A stretch of DNA of 64,000 bases. Source: Leptospira wolffii serovar Khorat str. Khorat-H2 (GTDB lineage: Bacteria; Spirochaetota; Leptospiria; Leptospirales; Leptospiraceae). The notes beneath the pieces were generated by a model. The model did not search any database and was not told where the DNA came from. It saw only the letters and a program-made list of their open reading frames with translations. A program made the position numbers and the translations under genes. Position 1 is the first letter of the stretch; each line of letters opens with the position of its first letter. Below, in pieces: positions 19,171-29,168 of the stretch. The DNA lies in the NCBI RefSeq assembly GCF_000306115.2, contig NZ_AKWX02000007.1, positions 906,001 to 970,000 on the forward strand, in the 5' to 3' direction.

Positions 19171-21384
19171 ATGAACGATCGGTCAATCAGGAGGACCGTA
19201 TTCGGAGCTATTCTCGTTACGCTTTTTGTAGCGAGTACTTCCGTTTTCGGCGACCCCTATTGGGGGACATTCAAGAAGGATAGTTGCACGGCGATTTTCC
19301 CCGGAAAACGTCAATATTCGGCAATCCTTTACGGAATCCCATCGGGTCAAAGTTGGGAAACCACCTGCGCGAATATGGGAGCAACCATTAACGGTCAAGT
19401 ATTTACAAAGCCTAGTCGTTGTAAGAATACCGGCTTGAATATGTGGGGAGAATTCGATCTAATCGACGATTCTTGTGAAGCGAACTGGGCCGCTACCGAC
19501 GACGGCGGTGGGTACAACTGGACGCATAAAAACGACGGTTGCCAAACTTCCGGAACGTACGCAGGCAAACGTAAGTATTCTTCCCGCATTTGGAACGTAG
19601 TAGGTATCACCTGGGAAGCGGCATGTGCCCAACTTCCTATGACCATCGCAGGTAAGACTTACACTACTCCTCATCGTTGCGTTAACACCGGCTCCACAGG
19701 AATGTGGGGAGAATGGTATGTACAAGATTCCAGTTGTGAATCCGCACCTCAAGCTTACGCTCGAGGAACGCAGGACTCTCTGAAAAGAACAGGAACTCTT
19801 CCCGGCTACGTGGATCTTCATACTCACCCTATGGCGAACCTAGGCTTTGGGGGCGTAATTTTCCACGGTTCTCCTTTCGGAGATGCGACGACCGCGCTTG
19901 CGAATTGCCCTAGCGCTTCGGACGAAGGCCATTCTGCCGGACACTCCAGAGTGGAAGCGATCGTTCAAGACGATATCATCGGAGCCTTATTAGGCACGGC
20001 AAAACACGATAATAGAGGAAACCCTCTCTTCTCCTACTGGCCTGCGAATAATAGCTACACCCACCAAACCATGTATTACGAATGGATTAAGAGAGCCTAT
20101 GAAGGCGGAATGAGAGCCATGGTAGTTCTCGCCGTTAACGGAGATTATATGTTCGGAGCAACGGACAACGGTCTTCCGGATATCATCAAAGGTATAGCGA
20201 TCGCAACCGATCCGATCTACGATCTGAACGATATGAATACTCTGCGTCGTCAAACCCAAGCGGTCTACGATATGCAAACCTGGATCGACCAACAGAGCGG
20301 CGGTTCCGGACAAGGCTGGTTCCGTATCGTAAAAACTCCCGCCGAGGCCCAAAGCGTAATTGCGGCAGGAAAATTAGCGGTGGTTCTGGGAGCGGAAGTG
20401 GATTATCTACTGGATTGCACTCCAAGCACCTGTACGGATTCCATGATCTCTCAAGGCGTTCAGCAGCTTTATGATGCGGGTCTTAGATACATTTTCCCGA
20501 TCCACTTAAAGACCAACGGATTCGGGGGAGCGGGACTCTATAATATCCTAGGCAGTGGAACCAAGTATGACTGTAAGCATTACGGTCAGGATTGTAACGT
20601 TGCGGGGCTGACTTCCTACGGACCTAAGATCATGAAAGCCTTGATGCAAAAAGGGATGATCATAGACGTAGGGCATATGTCCGCGAGATCGCTAGACGGA
20701 GCGTTGACATACGCAGAGCAGCAAGCCTATCCGGGAATCGTAACGGGACATACCGGAGTTTACGATATGGCCAATAAAACCAATCGTCATGAGGCAAATC
20801 CAACGGGAGCCGCTCTCAAACGTATCGTAAATCTGGGAGGAATGATCGGACTCATTCCTGGGCAAGGAAATCTGGATGAAGTAGGGGAGTGGAGAAATTC
20901 CGACGGAACCTATATTTCTCACGCTTGCGGTGGAACGAGTCAAACCTTCGCTCAGTCCTACCAGTATCTTCGTAATCTAATCGGAGATCCTGCATATGAC
21001 GGAAGGATCGCAGTAGGAACCGACTTCAACGGTTTCGCTCATATGCCTGGTCCTCGTTACGGAACGAGAGCCTGTCCGGGAGGAACATCTACGATAGCCC
21101 AACCGGCAGCTTCCCAAGTCGTCTATCCGTTCTCTCCGGACGCTTCCATCAGACGTGCAGCCACCCTATCGGCAGCACCTTCTTTAGGAAGGCACCAATT
21201 CGGAAACAGGACTTTCGACTTTAATACGGAAGGAGCTTCTCATATAGGACTTATGCCTGATTTCTTCGAAGATCTCAGACAACAAGGACTCAAGCGCTCC
21301 GATCTAGAACCGGTCTATAGATCCGCAGACTTCTTTACCACTATGTGGCAGAATGCGGTAACCCGAGGCGCAAGCATCCAGTAA
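19171..21384 (+). CDS. Exported M19-type (membrane dipeptidase-like) metallohydrolase
   Basis: A secreted zinc hydrolase of the amidohydrolase superfamily, closest in motifs to peptidase M19 (renal dipeptidase). A signal peptide ends near TSVFGDP. Two tandem repeats follow at about residues 37-102 and 121-190, each with four cysteines in matching spacing. The catalytic domain starts at VDLHTHP (H217, H219) and shows the bridging Glu in GAEVDYL, the histidines in DVGHMS and VTGHTG, and the Asp in GTDFNGF. The ATG at 19171 is chosen for the GGAG 9 bp upstream; ATGs at 19150 and 19156 are possible. The natural substrate is unknown. Confidence 0.85.
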   Translation: MNDRSIRRTVFGAILVTLFVASTSVFGDPYWGTFKKDSCTAIFPGKRQYSAILYGIPSGQSWETTCANMGATINGQVFTKPSRCKNTGLNMWGEFDLIDDSCEANWAATDDGGGYNWTHKNDGCQTSGTYAGKRKYSSRIWNVVGITWEAACAQLPMTIAGKTYTTPHRCVNTGSTGMWGEWYVQDSSCESAPQAYARGTQDSLKRTGTLPGYVDLHTHPMANLGFGGVIFHGSPFGDATTALANCPSASDEGHSAGHSRVEAIVQDDIIGALLGTAKHDNRGNPLFSYWPANNSYTHQTMYYEWIKRAYEGGMRAMVVLAVNGDYMFGATDNGLPDIIKGIAIATDPIYDLNDMNTLRRQTQAVYDMQTWIDQQSGGSGQGWFRIVKTPAEAQSVIAAGKLAVVLGAEVDYLLDCTPSTCTDSMISQGVQQLYDAGLRYIFPIHLKTNGFGGAGLYNILGSGTKYDCKHYGQDCNVAGLTSYGPKIMKALMQKGMIIDVGHMSARSLDGALTYAEQQAYPGIVTGHTGVYDMANKTNRHEANPTGAALKRIVNLGGMIGLIPGQGNLDEVGEWRNSDGTYISHACGGTSQTFAQSYQYLRNLIGDPAYDGRIAVGTDFNGFAHMPGPRYGTRACPGGTSTIAQPAASQVVYPFSPDASIRRAATLSAAPSLGRHQFGNRTFDFNTEGASHIGLMPDFFEDLRQQGLKRSDLEPVYRSADFFTTMWQNAVTRGASIQ

Positions 21385-21410
21385 GCAAAAGGAAAAAGAA
21401 ATTTGTCTTA

Positions 21411-21435
21411 GGCCCGCCGAACGGCGGGCCTTTTT
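21411..21435 (+). terminator. Intrinsic terminator after the M19 gene
   Basis: A perfect 8-bp GC-only stem GGCCCGCC / GGCGGGCC with a 4-base loop, followed at once by TTTTTATTT. It lies 27 bp after the stop codon and ends the two-gene transcript. Confidence 0.93.
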
Positions 21436-21482
21436 ATTTCATTCTGATAAAGGAAGAGATTCGTAAATGATTCTAAGAAAGA

Positions 21483-22184
21483 TCAATCCAACATCTTTCG
21501 AAGTAGATTATAACGGGTCCGGGACAAAGCAACTTCTGTGGATTCTCCCAACTGGACTTTGAAATTATTTCCCTTTGTATGTAGGATCTTTTTTACTTCG
21601 GAAAGATTAATGATAAAGGATCTATGAGATCGGAAGAAGTCCGAATTCAATTCGGCTAGAACCGCCTCCATGGTCTTACGCACCAGCTCTTTCCGGCCGG
21701 ACTTCAAATGGATCTCGGTGAAATTTCCCGCGGCTTCCAAATAAAGAATATCCTGAAATCGGATGACTTCCAACATTCCGTCCTTTTTCAAAGAGATACT
21801 ATTCCTGCGTAGAGAATCCGTTTGGGAGGCCCTTTTCATCCTATCGATAGCCGCCAAAAATCTTTCTCTTGTGAAAGGCTTGGCCACGAAATCCAAAACG
21901 CCGAAATCGAAGGCGCTTACGGCATTTTGTTTGTCCGAAGAAATTACGATGGTATAGAAGGAATCTTTTTCGGGTAATTTCAGGATTTCATAACCGGATT
22001 GCCCTTTTAGATTGATGTCCAAAAGGAGAAGGTCGATAGGATTTTCCTGTATGCAATAGATCGCGGGAGTGAGCTCATCGAAAGTCTTGAGAGAAACTAA
22101 GTCCTTTCCGAACGCTTCTTTGCAATAATGCTGGATGGTCCTTGCCATTAGCTTATCGTCTTCGACAAGTATCGCTCGAACCAT
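21483..22184 (-). CDS. LytTR-family response regulator
   Basis: A two-component response regulator. The receiver domain covers about residues 1-115, with the acidic pair in VEDD, the phospho-acceptor Asp in LLLLDINLKG, and the Lys in FVAKPF. A LytTR DNA-binding domain fills about 130-233, with the typical LYLEAAGNFTEIHL and FFRSHRSFIINL motifs. The ATG at 22184 puts MVRAILVEDD at the start as expected; a TTG at 22250 would add 22 residues of no recognisable domain. It is directly downstream of the kinase gene and is its likely partner. Confidence 0.92.
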   Translation of the reverse strand: MVRAILVEDDKLMARTIQHYCKEAFGKDLVSLKTFDELTPAIYCIQENPIDLLLLDINLKGQSGYEILKLPEKDSFYTIVISSDKQNAVSAFDFGVLDFVAKPFTRERFLAAIDRMKRASQTDSLRRNSISLKKDGMLEVIRFQDILYLEAAGNFTEIHLKSGRKELVRKTMEAVLAELNSDFFRSHRSFIINLSEVKKILHTKGNNFKVQLGESTEVALSRTRYNLLRKMLD

Positions 22185-22262
22185 GCAGCAGATTAGAATA
22201 TTAGGCTGATAGTCGGTCAATCGGAAATTCCGATTATTATGCGAAAACAAATCCGCGACGAT

Positions 22263-23663
22263 TCACTTCCTCGAAGTCTTCTTTGAGATCTTTGCCTTAG
22301 GAAAAAGTAGAGTGAATACGGACCCTCGACCGGGCTCGCTGTCCAATATGATCTTAGCACCTAATAATTCCACCAACCTATGGACGGAATACAATCCCAC
22401 ACCGGTAGAACGTTCTCCTCCGGTAGGCTTAGCGGAAAGTCTGGTCAATCTAGTAAAAACGAGTTTCTTATCCGCCTCCGTGAAACCCTTTCCTTCGTCT
22501 TGGATTTGAATCTCCACAAAATCTCCCGACTCCTTCACGTGTCGAGTGCGTATAAAAATGGAACCCCCTTTGGGAGAATATTTCACCGCATTCGAAACCA
22601 AATTGTCCAAAATCCTAGCCACGGCTTTTCGATCCGAATACACCTTTAACTCGTTCGTCTCAGAGAATGTATGAAACTCTATCCCCTTCAGGGAAGCCTG
22701 GTAATTGAAGTTCTGTACTGTGGAGCGAATATAAGAGACGATATCGAAAGTTTCGTAATGCGCCTTTATATTTTCGAAGCCGGAAGCTGCGATTTCCACC
22801 AGATCGTCCACGTGACCTAGAATATTTCGGGAAGAACTCTCTATGTCCGAAAGGATCTCCTTCTTTTCCTTATCCGAAAACGACTTTAGACTCTTACGAA
22901 GAATGGTACTGATGCTCATGATCCCGGAAAGAGGGCTCTTCAAATCGTGTACCGCGATACTGATCATATCTCTCTTATTTATATCCTCCTCCCTGAGTCT
23001 TTGATTTAGCAAAAGTATCCTTTGGGTCTTGAGATAGGTATTCGCAAGTGTCAAAAACGACACCCGGTCGAAAATCAGGATTAGAAAAAAAGTGACTAAC
23101 GGATTCTGTATTAGAACGGGTTCTCTGTTCCCGCTATAATAAATGAACGAGTATAGAATGGCGTAATTGATCGCATATATAGAATATTTGGTATTATCCG
23201 GAAAACGAAATAGGATCGCCACACTGAACATCGCGGCGGAGAAGAGGGAGATTTCCGGGAGTCTGGGAAAAACTACCACCGTGATACAGGTCCCGGTCAA
23301 TGAGAGTAGAATCACTCCGAGTCTGGAGATAAATTTGATGCGATTCAATTCGGCCCTATGCAAACGCCCAGAATTCAAAAGCACATTCATCACTATGAAT
23401 GTGCAATAGAAGATCAGGTCGAAGAAAACAAAGGAATTATCCTTAGCCCCATGAAAAGCGTCCACGAAATCGTAGGTTGCGAAAGGAAGAATGATGACCG
23501 GTAAAACCAGATAAACGTATCTAAGAACGGTGAGTATTTCCAGATACGCAATACGGGTGAATGTAGGAGCAAAATTTACGGAAGAAAGTATTTTTGCCTT
23601 TCTATATTGCCTCAGCGCAAAACGATAATTGAGTCCGAAAAACTTTTGGAGTAGCTTGCGCAT
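22263..23663 (-). CDS. Membrane sensor histidine kinase
   Basis: Partner kinase of the downstream LytTR regulator. The N-terminal third holds about six hydrophobic segments (about residues 40-205) with no clear extracytoplasmic sensor domain. The dimerisation and phospho-acceptor domain has the H-box VHDLKSPL. The ATPase domain shows the N-box DNLVSNAVKYSPKG, the G1 box DEGKGF and the later GVGLYSV. The ATG at 23663 is preferred to the TTG at 23675; no clear ribosome binding site is visible for either. The signal sensed cannot be read from the sequence. Confidence 0.93.
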   Translation of the reverse strand: MRKLLQKFFGLNYRFALRQYRKAKILSSVNFAPTFTRIAYLEILTVLRYVYLVLPVIILPFATYDFVDAFHGAKDNSFVFFDLIFYCTFIVMNVLLNSGRLHRAELNRIKFISRLGVILLSLTGTCITVVVFPRLPEISLFSAAMFSVAILFRFPDNTKYSIYAINYAILYSFIYYSGNREPVLIQNPLVTFFLILIFDRVSFLTLANTYLKTQRILLLNQRLREEDINKRDMISIAVHDLKSPLSGIMSISTILRKSLKSFSDKEKKEILSDIESSSRNILGHVDDLVEIAASGFENIKAHYETFDIVSYIRSTVQNFNYQASLKGIEFHTFSETNELKVYSDRKAVARILDNLVSNAVKYSPKGGSIFIRTRHVKESGDFVEIQIQDEGKGFTEADKKLVFTRLTRLSAKPTGGERSTGVGLYSVHRLVELLGAKIILDSEPGRGSVFTLLFPKAKISKKTSRK

Positions 23664-23845
23664 ATACAGTCGCAACTATCGAATTTGGAGTCGAAAAAGA
23701 CTAGGGTCAATCAGAAAAAGAACGAGAGAGGGAAGGCATTAATGCGATGCATGTAGCCCTGTTGGAACGGTCCGAGTATCGTAGAAAACGTTCCATTTTT
23801 TACTCTTCCATTCTTAGGAAGAATGAGATCCTAGCATGGGAACGA

Positions 23846-24361
23846 ATGGAGAAACGCACGGTCATAATAGATCAAAGAATCCGGAGACATTCCTTGAACC
23901 GAAAGACAGCAGTCGCCTTCCTATTATTCGTATTTTTCTTGGGTTGCTCGAACGGAGACACGAGCTCTACGGACGATACCGCGGCGACTCTTCTTTATTC
24001 CGCTTACGGGGCAAGCTTCACTCCGGTTCCTACCGGAGGCTGCACCGACTCTGCGGTGCCAACGATTTCCGTAGGAGGATCCACTGTTTTCACCGGAGCG
24101 AGCTATTATTATTATTTCTATCTGTTTACCGGAACCGGAGCTAGTAATACTTTCAGCCTAAGTTTTACCTCGGGAGAAGGAGACCTGTGGATCGGAGACG
24201 AGGGTGCCTTGCTGATTCCTACCGATTTCAGTTTAGTCGAATTCCGCAGCGAGAATATCGGGGTGGATTCCGTATCCTCCGTCAGCACGAGCCTCAACGC
24301 AAAACGTTGTATCGTGGTTCCGGTCACGGACGCCGGCTCCTTTACGCTCAACGTGCAATAG
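23846..24361 (+). CDS. Probable lipoprotein of unknown function
   Basis: From the ATG at 23846 a basic N-terminus and hydrophobic stretch lead to the lipobox FFLGC, with Cys near residue 31, followed by a Ser/Thr/Asp-rich stretch typical of spirochaete lipoproteins. The mature part is Gly/Ser/Thr-rich and probably all beta, with a YYYYFY patch and two later cysteines. It may resemble pre-peptidase C-terminal type beta domains, but I cannot establish this. It is divergent from the kinase gene. An upstream TTG/ATG frame from 23747 gives a long basic extension and is unlikely. Confidence 0.75.
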   Translation: MEKRTVIIDQRIRRHSLNRKTAVAFLLFVFFLGCSNGDTSSTDDTAATLLYSAYGASFTPVPTGGCTDSAVPTISVGGSTVFTGASYYYYFYLFTGTGASNTFSLSFTSGEGDLWIGDEGALLIPTDFSLVEFRSENIGVDSVSSVSTSLNAKRCIVVPVTDAGSFTLNVQ

Positions 24362-24481
24362 AATATCTCCCATTCGGGTTATAAAACCGCTTAGTAAATT
24401 AAAAGTTTCCGGAATTTTCTTCTTGCATTCCTTGTCCGATCATTAAACTTTCCCAGATTCTTCATTTAGGAGCAAAAATTA

Positions 24482-24850
24482 ATGGAAGAAACTTCTGGTT
24501 CAGGCATCGGCAGTTTAATCGGGATAATAATTTATTTAGCGGTGATCGTTCTTTTCATAGTTTCCGCTTGGAAACTCTACGAAAAGGCGGGCAAACCCGG
24601 ATGGGCAGCCATCGTTCCTATCTATAACCTTATCGTGCTATTGGAAATCATCGGAAGACCGACTTGGTGGGTCATCCTGTATTTTATTCCTTGCGTCGGT
24701 TTAGTCGTTTTGATCCTGAATGCGATCGACTTAGCTAAATCCTTCGGAAAATCCGCAGGTTATGGAATTCTCATAATCTTCGGTATCGGATATCCGCTAC
24801 TCGCTTTCTCAGACGCTAAGTATGTGGGACCCGCTGCAAAATCAGCGTAA
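24482..24850 (+). CDS. DUF5684-like small membrane protein
   Basis: A 122-residue protein with three to four hydrophobic segments. The motif KAGKPGWAAIVPIYN, followed by a second membrane pair and DLAKSFGKS, is typical of the DUF5684 family. That family has no established function. The ATG at 24482 has AGGAG 9 bp upstream. Its end overlaps the start of the DUF2752 gene by 29 bp. Confidence 0.85.
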   Translation: MEETSGSGIGSLIGIIIYLAVIVLFIVSAWKLYEKAGKPGWAAIVPIYNLIVLLEIIGRPTWWVILYFIPCVGLVVLILNAIDLAKSFGKSAGYGILIIFGIGYPLLAFSDAKYVGPAAKSA

Positions 24851-25286
24851 ATCCTATCCTCAATCGGAAACCGAGCCCTCATTCGGCTCGGTTGTTCCGT
24901 TCTCTTTTTTTCGCATCCAAGCCTTGTTCTTATTCGGGATCGTTCTAACGTTTTGTGTGATTCTATCCCGCATCGTCCCTTTGGATACGGAGTCCGAACA
25001 TTGGTTTACGATCTGCTGGTGGAAACATTTAACAGGATGGGACTGTCCCGGTTGCGGATTGGGTAGGGCGGTGGTTTGTTTTTTCCGGGGAGATTTTTCC
25101 AGTTCTTGGAATTACCATCCTTTCGGAATCCCCATCGCAATTTTAGGATTAATAGGAGTCTATGTTCGAAGCGGATCTAACGGTCAAGAGTGGAATCGGC
25201 TTTTGAACTCTAAGGCTATTACGGTTACTATCTGGGCCTTTGCGCTCGGAATATTCTACTGGTATATCCGAAAGCATTTCTTTTAA
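24822..25286 (+). CDS. DUF2752-family membrane protein
   Basis: A 154-residue protein with about three transmembrane segments. The central motif [12 protein letters not shown] with its CxxC, followed by a helix and the WNYHPFG loop, marks the DUF2752 family, whose role is unknown. It overlaps the preceding membrane-protein gene. Its stop codon overlaps the stop codon of the convergent xseB gene, leaving no room for a terminator between them. Confidence 0.88.
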   Translation: MWDPLQNQRKSYPQSETEPSFGSVVPFSFFRIQALFLFGIVLTFCVILSRIVPLDTESEHWFTICWWKHLTGWDCPGCGLGRAVVCFFRGDFSSSWNYHPFGIPIAILGLIGVYVRSGSNGQEWNRLLNSKAITVTIWAFALGIFYWYIRKHFF

Positions 25287-25570
25287 AATAATTCGTCGTC
25301 ATTACTAGGAGGAGTCGCCGCGCGAGAAGAGGATTCCGACTTAGGACTTGCAGTCTTCTTTTGCGTCTCCCCCGATCCGGCTTTAGCCAAGTATTCTATC
25401 TTTCCTTCCGCTTCCGCAAGGATTGCCTGGCAAAGGGCTCGGAGTTCCATTCCTCTCTCGTAGGACTTAATGGACTCTTCCAAAGTGAGTTGCCCTCTTT
25501 CCAATTTCTCGGCGATCTGCTCCAATTCGGCCAGGGCTTGTTCGAAACTTATTTCAGTCTTTTTACTCAT
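25283..25570 (-). CDS. xseB: Exodeoxyribonuclease VII small subunit
   Basis: Small subunit of exonuclease VII, which degrades single-stranded DNA. The family core [20 protein letters not shown] followed by [11 protein letters not shown] is complete in the first 50 residues. The C-terminal 40 residues are Ser/Lys/Ala-rich and not conserved. The start overlaps the xseA stop as ATGA. Confidence 0.95.
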   Translation of the reverse strand: MSKKTEISFEQALAELEQIAEKLERGQLTLEESIKSYERGMELRALCQAILAEAEGKIEYLAKAGSGETQKKTASPKSESSSRAATPPSNDDELF

Positions 25571-26844
25571 TTTATTTCACCTTGGTTTAAAACCCGGATC
25601 CGTCCCTCGGCCAAAATGACCTCTAGTTCTTCCTCTATCTCCAACTGGTTCGGAGATGTAACGACTTTTTTTCCTTTCTTTCTGACAACGGAGTATCCCC
25701 GCTTTAAAGTTCCCAAAGGAGAATATCCTTCCACCTTTCCCGCCAGAAGTTCGAATTCCTTTCTCTTTCGTTCGAGTTGGGTCTTGAACGCCGGCAAAAG
25801 TCCTGCGGAGATAGGAGTGAATCTGTTTGCGGAAGTCATAAGATTATTCTTTCCGAGCAGGTGGATTCTCGAGGTTAGCTCGTCTAACCTTTGCATCTTA
25901 TCGCTTAATAAAGACTTGGGATCCTGAAAGGATCGTTTCCCGAGCAGAATCCTAAGTCTCTCTTTCAGATTGCTTGCTTGGTTTTTCAATGCGGTCTTGA
26001 GTCGGATTTCGAATTCGGTCAATTCGGATTCTATGATTTCCATTTCGGGTACCGCCATCTCTGCGGCGGCGGTAGGAGTAGGTGCAAAATGGTCCGCGGC
26101 CAAATCGGAGAGCACTGAATCTATCTGGTGTCCCACTGCGGAAATGATGGGAACTCTGGATTCGGCGAACGCGATCACCACCTTTTCGTCGTTAAACGCC
26201 ATGAGATCCTCATAGCTTCCTCCTCCTCTTCCTGCTATGATCAGATCCACGTCCCATTTCGGGTCGTTCAATTCGCGGATCGCACCCACTATGGATTCGG
26301 GAGCACCGTCTCCTTGCACTAGGCAGGGAGAGATAAGAATATCCAGATTCGGAAATCTTTGTTTAGAAATGCGGATGATATCCTCTATGGCGGCCCCTGT
26401 AGGAGAAGTCGCGACTCCTATTCTCCAAGGAAAAGCGGGGAGTTTCCTCTTTCTATCCGGATCGAAAACGCCTTGTGCGGCTAACTTTCGTTTCAGCTCT
26501 TCCACTTTGAGTAGAAGGTCGCCCTGGCCTAATTCCTCCACTCGGGAGACATTCAGATTATACTGTCCCCTAGGTTCGTAAACGGAAATGGCTCCGAAGG
26601 CCTTGATCTCCATTCCGTTCTCTATAGGCTTTCCTTTGTATTTTCCGTTACTATAAGAGAAGAATGTACAAGCGACTAAGGATTTAGCATCCTTTAGATT
26701 GAAATAGATATGCCCCTGGTGGGACTTGGAATAATTAGAAACTTCTCCCTGTACCCAGATATTACGGAGTATATCCGGACCGGTTAATAATTGCTTAATG
26801 ATCGCATTGACTTCCGAAACTGTGAGCGGTTTGGTTTCTTCCAT
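25567..26844 (-). CDS. xseA: Exodeoxyribonuclease VII large subunit
   Basis: Catalytic large subunit of exonuclease VII. An N-terminal OB fold spans about residues 7-100 ([19 protein letters not shown]). The catalytic domain follows with [14 protein letters not shown], the glycine-rich [12 protein letters not shown] and SAVGHQID. A helical region and a short C-terminal segment with [10 protein letters not shown] close the protein. It lies in a - strand operon, 4 bp after the permease gene and overlapping xseB. Confidence 0.97.
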   Translation of the reverse strand: MEETKPLTVSEVNAIIKQLLTGPDILRNIWVQGEVSNYSKSHQGHIYFNLKDAKSLVACTFFSYSNGKYKGKPIENGMEIKAFGAISVYEPRGQYNLNVSRVEELGQGDLLLKVEELKRKLAAQGVFDPDRKRKLPAFPWRIGVATSPTGAAIEDIIRISKQRFPNLDILISPCLVQGDGAPESIVGAIRELNDPKWDVDLIIAGRGGGSYEDLMAFNDEKVVIAFAESRVPIISAVGHQIDSVLSDLAADHFAPTPTAAAEMAVPEMEIIESELTEFEIRLKTALKNQASNLKERLRILLGKRSFQDPKSLLSDKMQRLDELTSRIHLLGKNNLMTSANRFTPISAGLLPAFKTQLERKRKEFELLAGKVEGYSPLGTLKRGYSVVRKKGKKVVTSPNQLEIEEELEVILAEGRIRVLNQGEIK

Positions 26845-26848
26845 CTAC

Positions 26849-27964
26849 TTAGTTGGCGAAAAAATCTTTGCGGTATAATTTCCAGAAATCCCAGAGGATC
26901 ACTACCATAGTCACAGTGACCGGACCTAGAACCAGTCCCATGATTCCGAATTCCTGGATCCCTCCGATCAGGGAGAGAAAAATAAGAAGGGGGTGAATCC
27001 TAAGCTTCTTATCCAACATTTTCGGTTTTACCACATTCTCCAATACGATATAAAGAGCGAGCCCAGAGGCCATAAACAAACTCGCGCCCAGGATATTATT
27101 CTCTATGAACATCAAATAGAGTCCGATCGGAAGCCAAACCACCGAGGTTCCTATCACGGGAATCAGGGAGAAGAATGCCGCAATACTAGCGTACAAAAAC
27201 GGGTTCGAAATTTTAGCAAATAATAGGAGTATATAAACCCCGACCCCTTGCAGAATGGATACGATTAGATTTCCTTTAAATACGGTCTGGACCGCGGAAG
27301 CGATTTTACGGCCCACTTGTTCCTCCACCTCGGTGGAAAAAGGAAGATTGTCCAAAATGAATCTTTCAATCTTTCTTCCGTCCTGGTAGAAAAAGAAAAG
27401 AAGAAGAAGGGAAAAGAATAGATTCATGAGAATTCCGGCAGGCAGATCGATGGAACCTAGGATAAAAGTGGAAGCGTTACTCAAAACCGCGTATAAGCTG
27501 TCCAGGTTCAGAATATCGATATAATTCTTGGCAAAATCCGCATAGATCTCGGGGACCTTGACCCAAAAGAAAGGATTATCCGTGACCAGATCCGTCAGAA
27601 TATTCAGACTCATCAGAGTATCTATGATCCTGTCCTCGGAAAGGGAAATTCTGATCTTGAAAAGAATGGAAAGGGACTCCTCGATCAGAGTGCGAATCAT
27701 GAAATAAGAGGGAAGTAGAACGATCATACATACGGATCCGATCATGATCCAAGGAGCAAGAGCCTCGAATCTAGGACCGATCATTCTCCGCAACTGCTTG
27801 TATTGCTTTCTAGTGGCGATATACAAAATCAAGGCCACAAGAGCGGAATAAAAATAGGGCCTTAGGACGACGAAGAGTAGGCCTCCGACTCCGATACAAA
27901 AAAAGGCCAGAAATACGTTAAAGACCTTGCGATTGGTCTCCATTCCGTCCCGGGGCGACATCAA
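26849..27964 (-). CDS. AI-2E family (PerM/TqsA-like) permease
   Basis: A 371-residue polytopic membrane protein. About seven to eight hydrophobic segments, a long soluble loop at about 90-160 and the late motif GGIQEFGIMGLVLGPV are typical of the AI-2E transporter family. Members have been linked to autoinducer export and to Na+/H+ exchange; the substrate cannot be told here. The start overlaps the end of the upstream exported-protein gene. Confidence 0.9.
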   Translation of the reverse strand: MMSPRDGMETNRKVFNVFLAFFCIGVGGLLFVVLRPYFYSALVALILYIATRKQYKQLRRMIGPRFEALAPWIMIGSVCMIVLLPSYFMIRTLIEESLSILFKIRISLSEDRIIDTLMSLNILTDLVTDNPFFWVKVPEIYADFAKNYIDILNLDSLYAVLSNASTFILGSIDLPAGILMNLFFSLLLLFFFYQDGRKIERFILDNLPFSTEVEEQVGRKIASAVQTVFKGNLIVSILQGVGVYILLLFAKISNPFLYASIAAFFSLIPVIGTSVVWLPIGLYLMFIENNILGASLFMASGLALYIVLENVVKPKMLDKKLRIHPLLIFLSLIGGIQEFGIMGLVLGPVTVTMVVILWDFWKLYRKDFFAN

Positions 27965-28479
27965 AATCCACCCGAGGATCTTTGGAATAATTTCACGGTA
28001 GTACCTTCTTCTCCCGGAAGAATGGAGATCGCGATGGTTTTTCGATTGAATACTTCCACCAGATACAGGCTTTTTTTATCCGTCTTCTGGCTTTGAAGGA
28101 TCTTATGCCCCAATAAGGAAATCAAGGCCTCGTAATATCCTTCCACGAATTTCTTGGAGTTGGCGTTTTTCAGGATGAGAATGGATTCCCTTGTCTCAAG
28201 GAGTCTCTCCGATTTCAACTCGGTGGAGTATAATAGTTGAGAATCTTTTAATACGAAATCTCTGGGAATCGCACTCGGAATCCGAAGCGGATTTTCCTGT
28301 AAAGTAAGACGATTGTAACGAAAGATTCTAGGCTCTTCCTTGGATAGGGAAGGTTTGACCGGGTCCTGCACGGGTAATTCCGGAATCGTTTGCTCCTGGG
28401 AAAAAAGAGAGGGGGAAAGGATTAGAACGAAGGATAAAAACAGGAGAGATCGCAATTTCAAGATTCTTTGGGATTCCAC
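27961..28479 (-). CDS. Hypothetical exported protein
   Basis: A protein of about 172 residues with a hydrophobic signal segment (LRSLLFLSFVLILSP) ending near LFSQEQ, then a proline-rich stretch and a small alpha/beta domain. The start is uncertain. The frame is open up to 28551, but an upstream start would put more than 30 residues before the signal and overlap the divergent DedA gene. The GTG at 28479 or TTG at 28461 fit better. It ends in an ATGA overlap with the permease gene. No family recognised. Confidence 0.65.
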   Translation of the reverse strand: MESQRILKLRSLLFLSFVLILSPSLFSQEQTIPELPVQDPVKPSLSKEEPRIFRYNRLTLQENPLRIPSAIPRDFVLKDSQLLYSTELKSERLLETRESILILKNANSKKFVEGYYEALISLLGHKILQSQKTDKKSLYLVEVFNRKTIAISILPGEEGTTVKLFQRSSGGF

Positions 28480-28526
28480 GAAATTTAGTTGAATCCACGA
28501 GTCCCAGCTTGACAATCCTTTTCTAG

Positions 28527-29164
<638 letters not shown>

Positions 29165-29168
<4 letters not shown>

